A stretch of 64,000 nt of DNA from Pseudonocardia broussonetiae (GCF_013155125.1 NZ_CP053564.1:6517501-6581500), one strand, 5' to 3'. Positions 1-9,045 are shown, counted from the stretch's first letter. Notes: generated by a model not told the origin, from the sequence alone. Translations and numbers: made by a program.

Positions 1-832
1 GCCGCAGGTTCGCGTCGACCTCGAAGCACGCCTCCCCGGCCACCCGCATCATCCGGGCGGCCAGCTTGGAGGCGGCCGGGTCGGCGGGCTCGGCGACGAA
101 CACGACGTCGACGTCGCTGACGTAGTTCAGCTCGTGCCCGCCGCACTTGCCCATCGCGATGACGGCGAGGCGCCCGTCGCCGGCGTCGGCGCGCTGCGGG
201 AACGCCTCCGCGGCGGCCACGGCGATGGCGGCCTGCAGCGCGGCGGCGGCCAGATCGGCCAGGTGCGCCGCGACCTCGTCGACCTCCAGCACGGCCAGCT
301 CGGGCTCCCCCACCGCGGCCAGGTCGGCGGCGGCGAGGACGAGCAGCTCGTCGCGGTAGGCGGTGCGCAGCGCCTCGATCGCGGCGGCGCCGGTGAGCGT
401 CGCCCGCCCGCCCTGCGGGCTGCCGGCGGGCGCGGCGTCGGGGTCGGCCCCGACGGCCTCGAGCAGCGTCCGCGGGTAGGACGCCGGGTCGGGCGCGCAG
501 TCGCCGGCGAGGCGGTGCCAGCGGTCGGGGTGGGTGACGAGGTGGTCGGCGAGCGCCGTCGAGCTGCCGAGCAGGCCGAACAGCCGCCCCCGCAGGCCGG
601 CGTCGGCGCGGAGCGCGGCGTCGAAGGCGGGGCGGTCGGGCAGCGCGGCGACGAGGCGCTCGGCGCTGCGCAGGGCCAGGTCCGGGTCGGGGCTGCGGGC
701 CAGCGACCACATCACCGGCTCCGCGCCGGGCGCCGGCCGGTCGCCCGCCCACCAGCCGATCTCGGTGAGCGTGGCCTCGGCCCAGGGCTCGGTGAGCCCG
801 AGCCGCGCGAGCGAGGTCCCGGTGCGCGTCAC
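1..832 (-). CDS. glnE: Glutamine synthetase adenylyltransferase/deadenylylase, N-terminal part (cut by window edge)
   Basis: Bifunctional enzyme that adenylylates and deadenylylates glutamine synthetase in nitrogen control. About 277 residues are visible before the gene runs off the left edge. The nucleotidyltransferase signature is clear near the edge: MGKCGGHELNYVSDVDVVFV, with the G-G and D-x-D residues of the family. The start is a GTG at 832 (VTRTGTSLARLGLTEPWAEA), preceded by a GAGG-like ribosome site; upstream there is no continuing homology. The GCS2-type ligase gene lies about 100 bases upstream on the same strand. Identification rests on the visible catalytic motif; the second half cannot be judged. 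Confidence 0.9.
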   Translation of the reverse strand, partial: MTRTGTSLARLGLTEPWAEATLTEIGWWAGDRPAPGAEPVMWSLARSPDPDLALRSAERLVAALPDRPAFDAALRADAGLRGRLFGLLGSSTALADHLVTHPDRWHRLAGDCAPDPASYPRTLLEAVGADPDAAPAGSPQGGRATLTGAAAIEALRTAYRDELLVLAAADLAAVGEPELAVLEVDEVAAHLADLAAAALQAAIAVAAAEAFPQRADAGDGRLAVIAMGKCGGHELNYVSDVDVVFVAEPADPAASKLAARMMRVAGEACFEVDANLR

Positions 833-913
833 GGCCCTGATCCTGCCTCACCGCGACCGGATCCGGGGTACGCGCCGGGCGCCGGCTCCCGGTCCGACCC
901 GGCTCCGGCCCGC

Positions 914-945
914 CTCAGCTCCGGCCCGCCTCAGCTCCGGCCCGC
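914..945. repeat. 16-bp tandem duplication covering a stop codon
   Basis: The 16-bp unit CTCAGCTCCGGCCCGC occurs twice in tandem, with a third degenerate piece just before it. The second unit contains the TGA stop of the GCS2-type ligase, so its last codons (Ala-Gly-Arg-Ser-stop) are copied out into the intergenic space towards glnE. Confidence 0.8.
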
Positions 946-2031
946 GTCCACCCGGCGCAGCCCCGCCACCGCCTCCCCGGACTCGTAGCGGGCGAGCAGG
1001 TCGACCGCCGGGCACCAGCGCCGCTCCCACCGCCCGCGCAGGGCGTCGATCCGGGCGAGGTCGGCGGGGCGGCCCGCCAGCGCGCGGGCCGACGCGTCGA
1101 TGAGGTCACCGGTGCGGCGGTGCACGCCGTCCTCGGCCAGGCCGTCCTGCGCCACGTAGCGGTGGGCGGCGGCGTCGGGGACGGTGGCGCGCCCGGGCAG
1201 GGTGTCGTCGAGCGCGAGCCCGGTGAGCAGGCTGAGCAGCTCGCCGTACAGGTCGGGGTCGGGGCAGGCGTCGAACGCCTTGAACTCGATGCGCCCGATC
1301 TCGGCCGGCAGGCGCGCCACCTGCGTCAGCGACGGGTCGCTGGGCACGTGCCCCTCCTCGGTCGCGAGGAACACCAGCGCCGCCGGGCGGGCCCCCGTGC
1401 GCAGGGTCGTGCGGGCCGACAGCCCGCCCCACGGGACGCCGTCGCGGAACGGCGAGGAGAACGACAGCGGCACCAGCCAGGGGCTGTAGTGGGTGAGCTT
1501 GCGGGCGACGTCGACGGGGTCGGCGAGGTCGGCGGCCGAGAGGTTGAGGTCCGGGCCGTAGGTGAGCATGTGCAGGTGCGCGGTGCGCTCCTCCGGGGAG
1601 CCCTGTCGGTGGGCCTCCTCCCACGCGTTGAGCGGGGGCTCGATCGCGTAGTCCGACCGCACCGGGTTGAACGCGACGACGCACGTGCGCAGGTCGCCGG
1701 CGGCCAGCGCGCCGTCGAGCAGGTCCTGGTCCGCGCGCAGCGCCGCGACCGCCTCCTCCACCGAGTCGTGGATGCGGGTGCGGATCTCCAGGCCCTTGGG
1801 GTCGCAGCGGACCAGCCCGCCGTCGTCGTCGAAGCGCTCGTAGCCCTCGACGTACCAGCGCTTGCGCTTGATCCCCTGGTCGCCGATGCGCAGGCCGGGG
1901 TAGTCGGCGGCGTCCTCGGGCAGGGCGTCGACGACGCCCTGGAGCTCCTCGAAGGCGACGTCGGTGAAGTCGGCGAAGCGGCCGTCGGTGCGCACCAGCG
2001 CCACCTCGTGCTCGATGCCGTAGCGGAACAA
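931..2031 (-). CDS. GCS2-family glutamate-cysteine ligase-like carboxylate-amine ligase
   Basis: A 366-residue protein of the glutamate-cysteine ligase family 2 fold, which joins a carboxylate to an amine with ATP. The family's N-terminal motif is at the very start (FRYGIEHEVALV, with the conserved E-x-E-like glutamates), and an HLHMLTYGPDLN segment follows mid-protein. I place the start at a TTG at 2031 because a GGAGG lies 8 bases upstream; an open frame continues to 2106 but only adds an arginine-rich stretch overlapping the next gene. Substrate is unknown: actinobacteria make mycothiol, so glutathione synthesis is not implied. It lies between glnE and an RNB nuclease on the same strand. 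Confidence 0.75.
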   Translation of the reverse strand: MFRYGIEHEVALVRTDGRFADFTDVAFEELQGVVDALPEDAADYPGLRIGDQGIKRKRWYVEGYERFDDDGGLVRCDPKGLEIRTRIHDSVEEAVAALRADQDLLDGALAAGDLRTCVVAFNPVRSDYAIEPPLNAWEEAHRQGSPEERTAHLHMLTYGPDLNLSAADLADPVDVARKLTHYSPWLVPLSFSSPFRDGVPWGGLSARTTLRTGARPAALVFLATEEGHVPSDPSLTQVARLPAEIGRIEFKAFDACPDPDLYGELLSLLTGLALDDTLPGRATVPDAAAHRYVAQDGLAEDGVHRRTGDLIDASARALAGRPADLARIDALRGRWERRWCPAVDLLARYESGEAVAGLRRVDAGRS

Positions 2032-2098
2032 CGTGCAGACCTCCGGGCTCGCGACGCGCCGCCTGCGCGCCGCGGGGAAGGCTACCCTCAGCGACCGC

Positions 2099-3523
2099 TC
2101 AGGCACCCGCCGCCGAGAACGCGATGCGCCCGGTGGCGGGATCGGCCTCCACGAGCCGGACGGTGGTCGTGACGCCCGCCTCCAGCGGTCCGTCGCAGCG
2201 CGCGAGCACCGGCGGGTCGGCCAGGTACACCTCGCCGGCCGCCCCGTCGGCCTCCGACGGGCGCAGCACGATCACCCGGAACTCCTCGCCGATCCGCCCG
2301 GCCAGCAGCGCGGCCTCGGTGCGGTCGACGCAGGCGCGGTCGACCTTCGCGGCCGTGGAGTCCGACGCGGCCATCAGCTCGGGCAGCACCGGCAGGGCGG
2401 TGCGCAGCCACCCGGGCAGCTCCTCCCCCGCCGCCAGGGCGAGGCACACCTCGGTGCCGAACCGGTCGACGAGGCGCCGCAGCGGCGCGGTGACGTGCGC
2501 GTAGGGCGCCCCGATCCCGCCGTGGCCCGGGTCGTCCGGTGCCGCGACGCCCCCGGCGACGTCGAACGCCGTGTAGCCGGCCCCGCGCAGCAGGGTCGTG
2601 GCCGCGCGGCGCAGCGCGAGCGCCGGCGCGTCGTCGCGCGGGAGCCCGGCGAGCAGGGCCGCGACGGCGTGCACCGTCGGCTCGGTGCGGAAGCCCAGCC
2701 CGGCCGCGGTGCGGGCGAAGGAGGCCAGCGCCCCGGCGTCGGGCGCGGGGAGCGTTCGCAGCAGCCCGACCCCGCCCCGCAGCATCACGGCCCCGGCCGC
2801 CATGCCGGTGAGCAGCGAGATCTCCGCGTTCCACGACTCGACGTCGAGCCGGGCGCGCACCCGCACGGTCCAGCCGCCGGCCCCGTCGGGGAGCACCTCC
2901 TGCTCGGGCAGCTCCAGCTCGATCGCGCCGCGCGCCACGGCCAGCGCGCGCCGCAGCCGTCCGAGCTCGGGCAGCGCGGCGATGGCGGGGTGCAGCGGCC
3001 CGCCGCTGTCGACGTCGGCCTGCACGCCCGCGTAGTCCAGCCGCGCCGACGAGCGGACGACCGCGCGCCGGACGTCGACGTCGGTGACCTCGCCCGCGGC
3101 GTCGAGCCCGATCGTCCAGAGCACCGCGGCGCGCGGGCCGTCGGGCAGCAGGCTGGCCGCGTCCTCCGACAGGACCGGCGGGTGCAGCGGCACCGAGCCG
3201 TCGGGCAGGTAGTAGGTCTGGCCGCGCCGGCGGACCTCGGTGTCGAGCGCGCCCCCGGGCTCCACGACGGCGCCGAGGTCGGCGATGGCGTAGTGGACGC
3301 GGAATCCGTCGCCGTCGCGGGCGACCCCGACGGCCTGGTCGAGGTCCTTCGACCCGGGCGGGTCGATCGTCACCAGCGCGAGGTCGGTGGCGTCGAGCCG
3401 GCCCTGCGACGGCGGGCGCGACGCGGCGCGCGCCGCCTCGCCGAGCACCTCGGGCGGGAACCCCTCGGGGAGGTCGAACTCGGCGCGGATCGCGGCGAAG
3501 TCGGGACGCGCGGGAGCGGGCAC
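2099..3523 (-). CDS. RNB-domain exoribonuclease (RNase II/R superfamily)
   Basis: A 474-residue cytoplasmic 3'-5' exoribonuclease-like protein consisting mainly of the RNB catalytic domain. The magnesium-site motif is TIDPPGSKDLDQ at residues 52-63, with D54, D60 and D62 in the positions of E. coli RNase II D201, D207 and D209. The fourth acidic residue (D210 in RNase II) is a glutamine here. The protein is shorter than RNase R and lacks obvious cold-shock and S1 extensions, as usual for this actinobacterial subfamily. It is upstream of, and on the same strand as, the GCS2-type ligase and glnE. Confidence 0.88.
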   Translation of the reverse strand: MPAPARPDFAAIRAEFDLPEGFPPEVLGEAARAASRPPSQGRLDATDLALVTIDPPGSKDLDQAVGVARDGDGFRVHYAIADLGAVVEPGGALDTEVRRRGQTYYLPDGSVPLHPPVLSEDAASLLPDGPRAAVLWTIGLDAAGEVTDVDVRRAVVRSSARLDYAGVQADVDSGGPLHPAIAALPELGRLRRALAVARGAIELELPEQEVLPDGAGGWTVRVRARLDVESWNAEISLLTGMAAGAVMLRGGVGLLRTLPAPDAGALASFARTAAGLGFRTEPTVHAVAALLAGLPRDDAPALALRRAATTLLRGAGYTAFDVAGGVAAPDDPGHGGIGAPYAHVTAPLRRLVDRFGTEVCLALAAGEELPGWLRTALPVLPELMAASDSTAAKVDRACVDRTEAALLAGRIGEEFRVIVLRPSEADGAAGEVYLADPPVLARCDGPLEAGVTTTVRLVEADPATGRIAFSAAGA

Positions 3524-3560
3524 GATCGCAGCCTGCCACGCCCGCCGCGCGCGGCGCCGC

Positions 3561-4277
3561 TCAGAGCCAGCGCGGCAGCACCGGTGGCTTCTTCCCCTCC
3601 GACGTGCGCAGGTCCTTGCCCCGGGAGCGGCCCAGCGCCCAGCCCGCGAGCGAGGCCGCCGGGCCGCGCACCTCGGGCCCGGTGCCGTCGCCGAGCACCC
3701 AGCTGCGGTCGACGTCGGTGGTGGCCAGGCGCAGCGGCGGGCAGTCGGGCTTCGCGCCGACGACGCGCACGACGTCGGTGACGACCTCCACCAGCATCGG
3801 GACGGGCAGGTCGGCGAGCGACGCGCCGACGTCGAGGTCGACGGCGTGGATCCACATCTCGCGCGCCCGGATCCACGGGATGTCGGTGGCCGGGATCTCG
3901 ACGCCCTGCACGTTCTTCACGTGCGCCGACCACGCCTGCTCGGTCATCTCCCGCACGGCCGCCGCGAGCCGGTCCGACGAGGCGATCACGTCGTCGCGGA
4001 TCGCGGCCGGGGCGCGCGTGGCCCCGGCCTCGATGTCGGCGTCGCGCGCCTCCGCGCTGGCGTACGCGGGGGTGGGGACGCCGGTGCGGGCCCAAATCAG
4101 GAGGTTGATCATGCCGTCGGCGTTGCGCGCGATGTGCGTCAGGACGTGCGCGCGGCTCCAGCCCGGCAGACCCGACGGGGCCGGGAACGCGTCGTCGCCC
4201 ATGCGGGACATGAGCCCGCGCAGGTGCGCCGCCCCGTCACCGGCCCAGGCGAGGGTCTCCGCCAGCGAACGGCTCAC
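3561..4277 (-). CDS. Mycothiol-dependent maleylpyruvate isomerase family protein
   Basis: A 238-residue DinB-like four-helix metalloprotein of the mycothiol-dependent maleylpyruvate isomerase family, which in Corynebacterium converts maleylpyruvate to fumarylpyruvate in gentisate degradation. The zinc ligands known in that enzyme are all present at matching spacing: H48 in VLTHIARN, and E140 and H144 in REMWIHAVDLDVG. The next gene downstream encodes a fumarylacetoacetate-hydrolase-family enzyme that could be the following step. No gentisate 1,2-dioxygenase is in the window, so the pathway role is an inference from the pair. Confidence 0.85.
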   Translation of the reverse strand: MSRSLAETLAWAGDGAAHLRGLMSRMGDDAFPAPSGLPGWSRAHVLTHIARNADGMINLLIWARTGVPTPAYASAEARDADIEAGATRAPAAIRDDVIASSDRLAAAVREMTEQAWSAHVKNVQGVEIPATDIPWIRAREMWIHAVDLDVGASLADLPVPMLVEVVTDVVRVVGAKPDCPPLRLATTDVDRSWVLGDGTGPEVRGPAASLAGWALGRSRGKDLRTSEGKKPPVLPRWL

Positions 4278-4347
4278 TGCGCTCCCTCGCTTCGCTCGGT
4301 CGGCACTGTCCGTGGCGGCTGCGTCGGTCGTTCGCTCGCAGGCTCGC

Positions 4348-5187
4348 TCACCGCTTCTCCTTGCGGCAGGTGTTGCGCAGCTCCCCGACCCCGGCGACGG
4401 AGGTGACGAGCACGGCGCCGTCGGTGAGGTAGCGCGGGGGCTTGCGGGCGTGGCCGACGCCGCCGGGCGTGCCCGTCGCGATGACGTCGCCGGGGTTGAG
4501 GGTGACGATCTCCGACAGGTAGACGACCAGGTCGACCGCGCCGAAGACGAGCTCGGCGGTGGTGGAGCTCTGCACCGTCTCGCCGTCGAGGACGGTGGAG
4601 ATGGCCCAGCCGCTCTCCGGGCCCCCGCCGGGCAGCTCGTCGGGCGTGACCAGCCAGGGACCGATCGGCGTGGAGTGCTCGAACGTCTTGCCCTGGAGGA
4701 ACTGCTTGGTGCGGTTCTGGTAGTCGCGCACGCTGACGTCGTTGAGCACGGTGTAGCCGGCGATGGCGGCCGCGGCCTGCTCGCGGGTGGCGTGGCGCAC
4801 CGGGGCGCCGATGACGACGGTCAGCTCGGCCTCCCAGTCGACCTTGTCGGAGACGGCCGGCAGCACGACGTCGTCGTGCGCCCCGACCAGCGACGGGGCG
4901 AACTTGGCGAACAGCGTGGGGTACTCGGGCAGCTGGTTGCCCATCTCGAGCACGTGGTCGCGGTAGTTCAGGCCGACGCAGATGATCTTCTCCGGCGACG
5001 GGACGAGCGGGGCGTAGTCGAGACCCGCGACCTCGTGGGACGGCCCGGCCGCCGCCGCGGCGTGCGCGGCCCAGTCCGGGCGCTCCAGCAGCGCGCGGAC
5101 GTCGGCGTCGCCGGTCTCCACGGCTCCTGCGTCGTCCACCCGCACCGCACGGTGCCCCGTGGCGGTGCGGATCGTGGCCAGCCTCAT
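4348..5187 (-). CDS. Fumarylacetoacetate hydrolase family protein (possible fumarylpyruvate hydrolase)
   Basis: A 279-residue FAH-fold enzyme that hydrolyses or decarboxylates acylpyruvate-type diketo acids using a divalent metal. The metal-binding acidic residues are visible at E119 and E121 (DWEAELTVVIG) and D150 (YTVLNDVSVRDYQ), with the ICVGLNYRDH and GTPGGVG motifs of the family. The 70-base gap to the isomerase gene holds GC-rich repeats of the CTCGCTTCGCTCG type. With that isomerase it could form the end of a gentisate route; other FAH-family activities cannot be excluded. Confidence 0.85.
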   Translation of the reverse strand: MRLATIRTATGHRAVRVDDAGAVETGDADVRALLERPDWAAHAAAAAGPSHEVAGLDYAPLVPSPEKIICVGLNYRDHVLEMGNQLPEYPTLFAKFAPSLVGAHDDVVLPAVSDKVDWEAELTVVIGAPVRHATREQAAAAIAGYTVLNDVSVRDYQNRTKQFLQGKTFEHSTPIGPWLVTPDELPGGGPESGWAISTVLDGETVQSSTTAELVFGAVDLVVYLSEIVTLNPGDVIATGTPGGVGHARKPPRYLTDGAVLVTSVAGVGELRNTCRKEKR

Positions 5188-5282
5188 CGCGTCTCCTCCG
5201 TCGTCGGCCCGGTGGGGGCCGTTCGGGGGGAAGTCTCACCCAGCCCGCCCCCGGGACGCACCCGGGGGCGGACGCGGACGGG

Positions 5283-6452
5283 TCAGAGCGAGGCGTAGAG
5301 GGCCCTCTCGTAGTTCGCGTACAGCTCCAGGGCCTCCGGCGGCACGAACGGAAGGAAGTTGGAGTAGATCGACCCGCAGATCCCGGTCGTGGGGTCCACC
5401 CAGAAGTGGGTGTTGGCCAGGCCGGCCCAGGCCCCGCTGTAGGCGCGGCGCATGCCCGGGACGTCCTGCGTGTTGAGCAGCAGCCCCAGGCCCCACTTGT
5501 AGCCGGGGCCCGCGTTGAACTCGTGGGTCGCGGTCGGGTCGGCCGTCGGGATCGCGGGCGGGAAGTCCAGGTCGCCGATCTGGTTGGTGAACGCCTGGTC
5601 GACGGTGGCCTGCTGCAGGATCCGCACGCCGCCGAGCTCGCCGCCGCCCAGCAGGGCCTGCTGGAACTTGATGTAGTCGCGCGGCGTCGAGTACAGGCCG
5701 TGGCCGCCCGCGAAGTACTCCGGGGTCTGGTTGAGCTCGATGCCGGAGTCGACCCAGCGGCCGTCCTCGCCCTTGACGTGGACCGGCGTCAGCGAGTCCT
5801 TCCAGCCCTCGTTGAGCTGGAACGCGGTCTCGGTCATCCCGAGCGGGCCGGTGATGCCGTCCTTGATCACGACGTCGAGCGTGGTGCCGGCGGCGGCCTC
5901 GACGACCTTGCCCAGCCAGTCGGTGTTGATGCCGTAGACGTAGGCGGTGCCGGGGTCGGCGAGCAGCGGCGCGGTGAAGATGACGTTGGCCCCCGACAGC
6001 ACGTTGGGCGTGCTGGTGGCGGCCTCCCACTTCATGAGGTCCTCGCTCCAGAACCAGTACCCCAGGCCCGAGGTGTGCGTGACCAGCTGCCGGACGGTGG
6101 CCTGGCTCTTCGGCGCGCGCAGCCGCGGCGTGTCGCCGTCCCAGCCGTCGAGGACCTGGACGTCGGCGAACTCCGGGCAGTAGTCGGCGATCGGCGCGTC
6201 GAGGTCGATCGCGCCCTTCTCGACCTGCTGCAGGGCGGCCGTGGTGGCCACCATCTTCGTCATCGACATGATCCGGAAGTGGGTGTCGACGGTCAGCGGG
6301 TCGTCCGAGCCGGCGGCGCGGGGCCCGGCGGCCCCCTCGTAGATGACGCCGTTGCGGTCGGCCGCGATGGCCGCCACGCTCGGGACGGCGCCGGCGTCGA
6401 CGGCGGCCTGCAGCACCTGGTCGATGGCTGAACTGTCTCTGGACGGGCTCAC
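5283..6452 (-). CDS. Serine hydrolase, beta-lactamase/esterase (class C-like) family
   Basis: A 389-residue penicillin-binding-protein-fold hydrolase. The nucleophile motif is S63-M-T-K66, in the usual place near the N-terminus, followed by the LVTHTSGLGYWFW helix region typical of the LpqH/EstB-like branch. No signal peptide is evident, so it is probably cytoplasmic and an esterase or amidase rather than a secreted lactamase. The GTG start at 6452 follows GAGGAG by 8 bases; the longer open frame to 6509 encodes only an artificial histidine-proline stretch from a DNA repeat. The substrate is unknown. Confidence 0.87.
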   Translation of the reverse strand: MSPSRDSSAIDQVLQAAVDAGAVPSVAAIAADRNGVIYEGAAGPRAAGSDDPLTVDTHFRIMSMTKMVATTAALQQVEKGAIDLDAPIADYCPEFADVQVLDGWDGDTPRLRAPKSQATVRQLVTHTSGLGYWFWSEDLMKWEAATSTPNVLSGANVIFTAPLLADPGTAYVYGINTDWLGKVVEAAAGTTLDVVIKDGITGPLGMTETAFQLNEGWKDSLTPVHVKGEDGRWVDSGIELNQTPEYFAGGHGLYSTPRDYIKFQQALLGGGELGGVRILQQATVDQAFTNQIGDLDFPPAIPTADPTATHEFNAGPGYKWGLGLLLNTQDVPGMRRAYSGAWAGLANTHFWVDPTTGICGSIYSNFLPFVPPEALELYANYERALYASL

Positions 6453-6470
6453 GGGGCGCACTCCTCGGCG

Positions 6471-6513
6471 GTGGGGCGTGTGGCGGTGGGGCGTGTGGCG
6501 GTGTGGCATGTGG
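6471..6513. repeat. 15-bp tandem repeat upstream of the serine hydrolase
   Basis: The unit GTGGGGCGTGTGGCG is present twice perfectly and a third time in degenerate form. It lies in the 133-base spacer between the serine hydrolase start and the large molybdoprotein stop, and creates a false HTPHRHTPHR reading frame. Confidence 0.8.
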
Positions 6514-6585
6514 AACGGGTCACACCCTTGCCCTGCCCGTGCCGAGCGTCAATGCCCGTCGACGCGTCCGGCGGCCCGCCCGCTC

Positions 6586-8961
6586 TCAGATCTCGCCGCC
6601 CTCGGGCGCCGCCGCGGCCGCGCCGCGCACCGGCAGGGTCGCGAAGACCTCCGGCGGCTCGCGCCACGGGTCGGGCAGCGTGCCCGCGCGGCCCTGCTGC
6701 ACGGCCCGCCACACCCGCTCGGGCGTGCACGGCAGGTCGACGTGCCGCACGCCGAACGGGCGCAGCGCGTCGACCACGGCGTTCTGCACGGCGGGCGTCG
6801 CCCCGACCGTCGCGGACTCCCCGATGCCCTTCGCCCCCAGCGGGTTCAGCGGCGTCGGGGTCTCCGTGTTGGCGGTCTCGAACGTGAACAGGTCGGCCGC
6901 GGTCGGCATCCGGTAGTCGGCCAGCGTGGCGGTCAGCGGCTGGCCCTCGTCGTCGAAGAGGACCTCCTCGTACAGCGCCTGCGCGATGCCCTGCGCGAGC
7001 CCGCCGTGCTGCTGCCCGGTGACGAGCAGCGGGTTGAGGATCCGGCCGCAGTCGTCGACGGCGACGTGACGGCGCGGCGTGACCTTGCCTGTCTCGGTGT
7101 CGACCTCCACGACCGACACGTGCGCGCCGAACGGGAACGTGGCGCCCTCCTGGCGGAAGTCGAGCCCGGCGTGCAGCTCCTCCCCCGAGTCGGCCGCGGC
7201 GGCGGCCGCGACCTGCGCCCAGGTGACCGTCACGGACGGGACGCCGGCGACGCCGAACTCCCCGTCGTCCGTGAGCTCCACGTCGTCCTCGGCCGCCTCC
7301 AGCAGCGCCGCGGCCTGCCGCTTCGCCTGCTCCAGCACGTCGTCGGCGGCGACGAGCACGGCGTTGCCGCCCAGCTGCAGCGACCGGGATCCGCCGGTGC
7401 CGCTGCCGCGCGGCACCAGCGCGGTGTCGGACTGGACGAAGGTGAAGCGGTCCATCGGGATGCCGAGGCGGTCGCTCGCGAGCATCGCGAACGCCGTCGG
7501 GTGGCCCTGGCCGTGGCCGGACGTGCCGGCCGAGATCGTGGCGCTGCCGTCGGCGTGGACGGTGACCGAGCCGAACTCCGAGCCCCCGCCGCCGGCGGTG
7601 ATCTCGACGTAGACGCAGATCCCGATGCCCAGCTGCACCGGGTCGCCGCTCTCGCGGCGCTCGGCCTGCTCCTCGCGCAGCTTGTCGACGTCGGCCAGGC
7701 GCAGGGCCTCGCGCAGCGGCAGGTCGTAGTCGCCGACGTCGTAGCGGGCGCCGGGGAGCGTGGTGTGCGGGAAGCCGGCGGGGTCGAGGAAGTTGCGGCG
7801 GCGCAGCTCGGCGGGGTCCAGGCCCAGCTCGTCGGCGGCCATGTCCATGATCCGCTCGAGGTGCGCGGTGGCCTCGGGGCGCCCGGCGCCGCGGAAGGCG
7901 CCCATCGGGGTGGTCGTCGTCAGCGCGACGGCGGCGTCGTAGCCCAGCCGCGGGATCGCGTAGACGCCCTGGCTCATGGTGTAGGTCGGGCCGAGCGCGA
8001 GCGCCCCGCCGAACCCCGCGTACGCGCCGGAGTCGGCCACCACCCGCGCGCGCAGGCCGGTGATCCGGCCCTCGCGGGTGAGCCCCAGCTCGTAGTAGGC
8101 GATCTGGCCGCGCCCGTGCGGCATCGAGACGAGGTTCTCCGAGCGGGTCTCCACCCAGCGGACCGGGCGCCCCAGCGCGCGGGCCGCGCCGATCGCCACC
8201 GTGTGCTCGGCGAGCACCCCGGCCTTGCCGCCGAAGCCGCCACCGACGTGCGGGGTGATCACCCGCACCTGCTCGGGCTCCAGCCCGAACAGCCCGGCGG
8301 CCTGCGCGCGGAAGCCGTGCGGCATCTGCGTCGAGACCCGGATCGTCAGGCCGGCGTCGCCGGGCTCCACGAGGATCGCGTTGCCCTCCATCGGCAGCAC
8401 CGCGAGCCGCTGGTTGACCATCCGCGCCCGGACGACGACCTCGGCGTCGTCGAGGACGTCCCCGCTGCTCGCGTCACCGTCGCTGCGCACGCCGCCCGCG
8501 AGGTTGGTGTCCTGCCCGGCGTACTGCGGTGCGGCGCCCGGCGCCAGCGCGGCCTCCGGGTCGACGACGGCGGGCAGCGGGTCGTAGTCGACCTCCACGA
8601 GCTCGGCGGCGTCGACGGCCTCCGCGGGCGAGCCGGCCACGACCACGGCGACGGCCTCGCCGACGAACCGCACGGTGCCGGTGGCCAGCGGCGGGCGCGG
8701 CAGCGCGGGGTTGAGCACCATCAGCCCGTGGTGCGCGGGGAGGTCGAGGTCGTCGGCGGTGAACACGGCGACGACGCCCGGCGCGGCCGCCGCGGCCGCA
8801 GTGTCGATGCCCGTGACCCGGCCGTGCGCCAGCGGCGAGCGGACGAAGGCGAGGTGCAGCACGCCGTCGACGGAGTGGTTGCCGACGTAGGTGCTCGCGC
8901 CCGTGACGAGGTCGCGGTCCTCGACCCGGCGGACGGAGGTGCCGAGAATCGATCCAGCCAT
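6586..8961 (-). CDS. Molybdopterin-binding large subunit, CO/xanthine dehydrogenase family (CoxL form II-like)
   Basis: A 791-residue molybdenum-cytosine-dinucleotide hydroxylase large subunit. The N-terminus (GTSVRRVEDRDLVTG) and repeated GGGFGGK-type cofactor motifs are typical. The active-site loop reads GAFRGAGRPEA, which matches the AYRGAGR signature of form II enzymes and not the AYXCSFR of true CO dehydrogenases, so CO is not the expected substrate. Partner FAD and iron-sulfur subunits, normally adjacent, are absent on both sides. ATG at 8961 fits the family start better than the GTG nine bases upstream. The actual substrate is unknown. Confidence 0.85.
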   Translation of the reverse strand: MAGSILGTSVRRVEDRDLVTGASTYVGNHSVDGVLHLAFVRSPLAHGRVTGIDTAAAAAAPGVVAVFTADDLDLPAHHGLMVLNPALPRPPLATGTVRFVGEAVAVVVAGSPAEAVDAAELVEVDYDPLPAVVDPEAALAPGAAPQYAGQDTNLAGGVRSDGDASSGDVLDDAEVVVRARMVNQRLAVLPMEGNAILVEPGDAGLTIRVSTQMPHGFRAQAAGLFGLEPEQVRVITPHVGGGFGGKAGVLAEHTVAIGAARALGRPVRWVETRSENLVSMPHGRGQIAYYELGLTREGRITGLRARVVADSGAYAGFGGALALGPTYTMSQGVYAIPRLGYDAAVALTTTTPMGAFRGAGRPEATAHLERIMDMAADELGLDPAELRRRNFLDPAGFPHTTLPGARYDVGDYDLPLREALRLADVDKLREEQAERRESGDPVQLGIGICVYVEITAGGGGSEFGSVTVHADGSATISAGTSGHGQGHPTAFAMLASDRLGIPMDRFTFVQSDTALVPRGSGTGGSRSLQLGGNAVLVAADDVLEQAKRQAAALLEAAEDDVELTDDGEFGVAGVPSVTVTWAQVAAAAAADSGEELHAGLDFRQEGATFPFGAHVSVVEVDTETGKVTPRRHVAVDDCGRILNPLLVTGQQHGGLAQGIAQALYEEVLFDDEGQPLTATLADYRMPTAADLFTFETANTETPTPLNPLGAKGIGESATVGATPAVQNAVVDALRPFGVRHVDLPCTPERVWRAVQQGRAGTLPDPWREPPEVFATLPVRGAAAAAPEGGEI

Positions 8962-9010
8962 GACCCCCACGCTATCGGGTCATGTCAGCGGTTGCTTGCG
9001 GTTGACGGAA

Positions 9011-9045
9011 CCTCCCCGAACGGGGAGGGTCTCCACCCGGAGACC
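9011..9045 (+). promoter_or_regulatory. Two tandem hairpins in the fumarase leader
   Basis: Two adjacent inverted repeats lie 100-130 bases before the fumarase start: CCTCCCCG-AA-CGGGGAGG at 9011-9028 and GGTCTCC-ACCC-GGAGACC at 9028-9045. They may be a structured 5' leader or attenuator of the fumarase gene, or a divergent-promoter element shared with the molybdoprotein gene. No known riboswitch was recognised. Confidence 0.45.

Noticed and set aside
2032..2106. N-terminal extension of the GCS2-type ligase to 2106
   Set aside because: It is Arg-rich, overlaps the nuclease gene end and lacks a ribosome site, whereas TTG 2031 has GGAGG at proper distance and begins the conserved sequence.
6586..8961. 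Aerobic carbon-monoxide dehydrogenase
   Set aside because: The active-site loop is GAFRGAGR (form II) and the small and medium subunits are missing.
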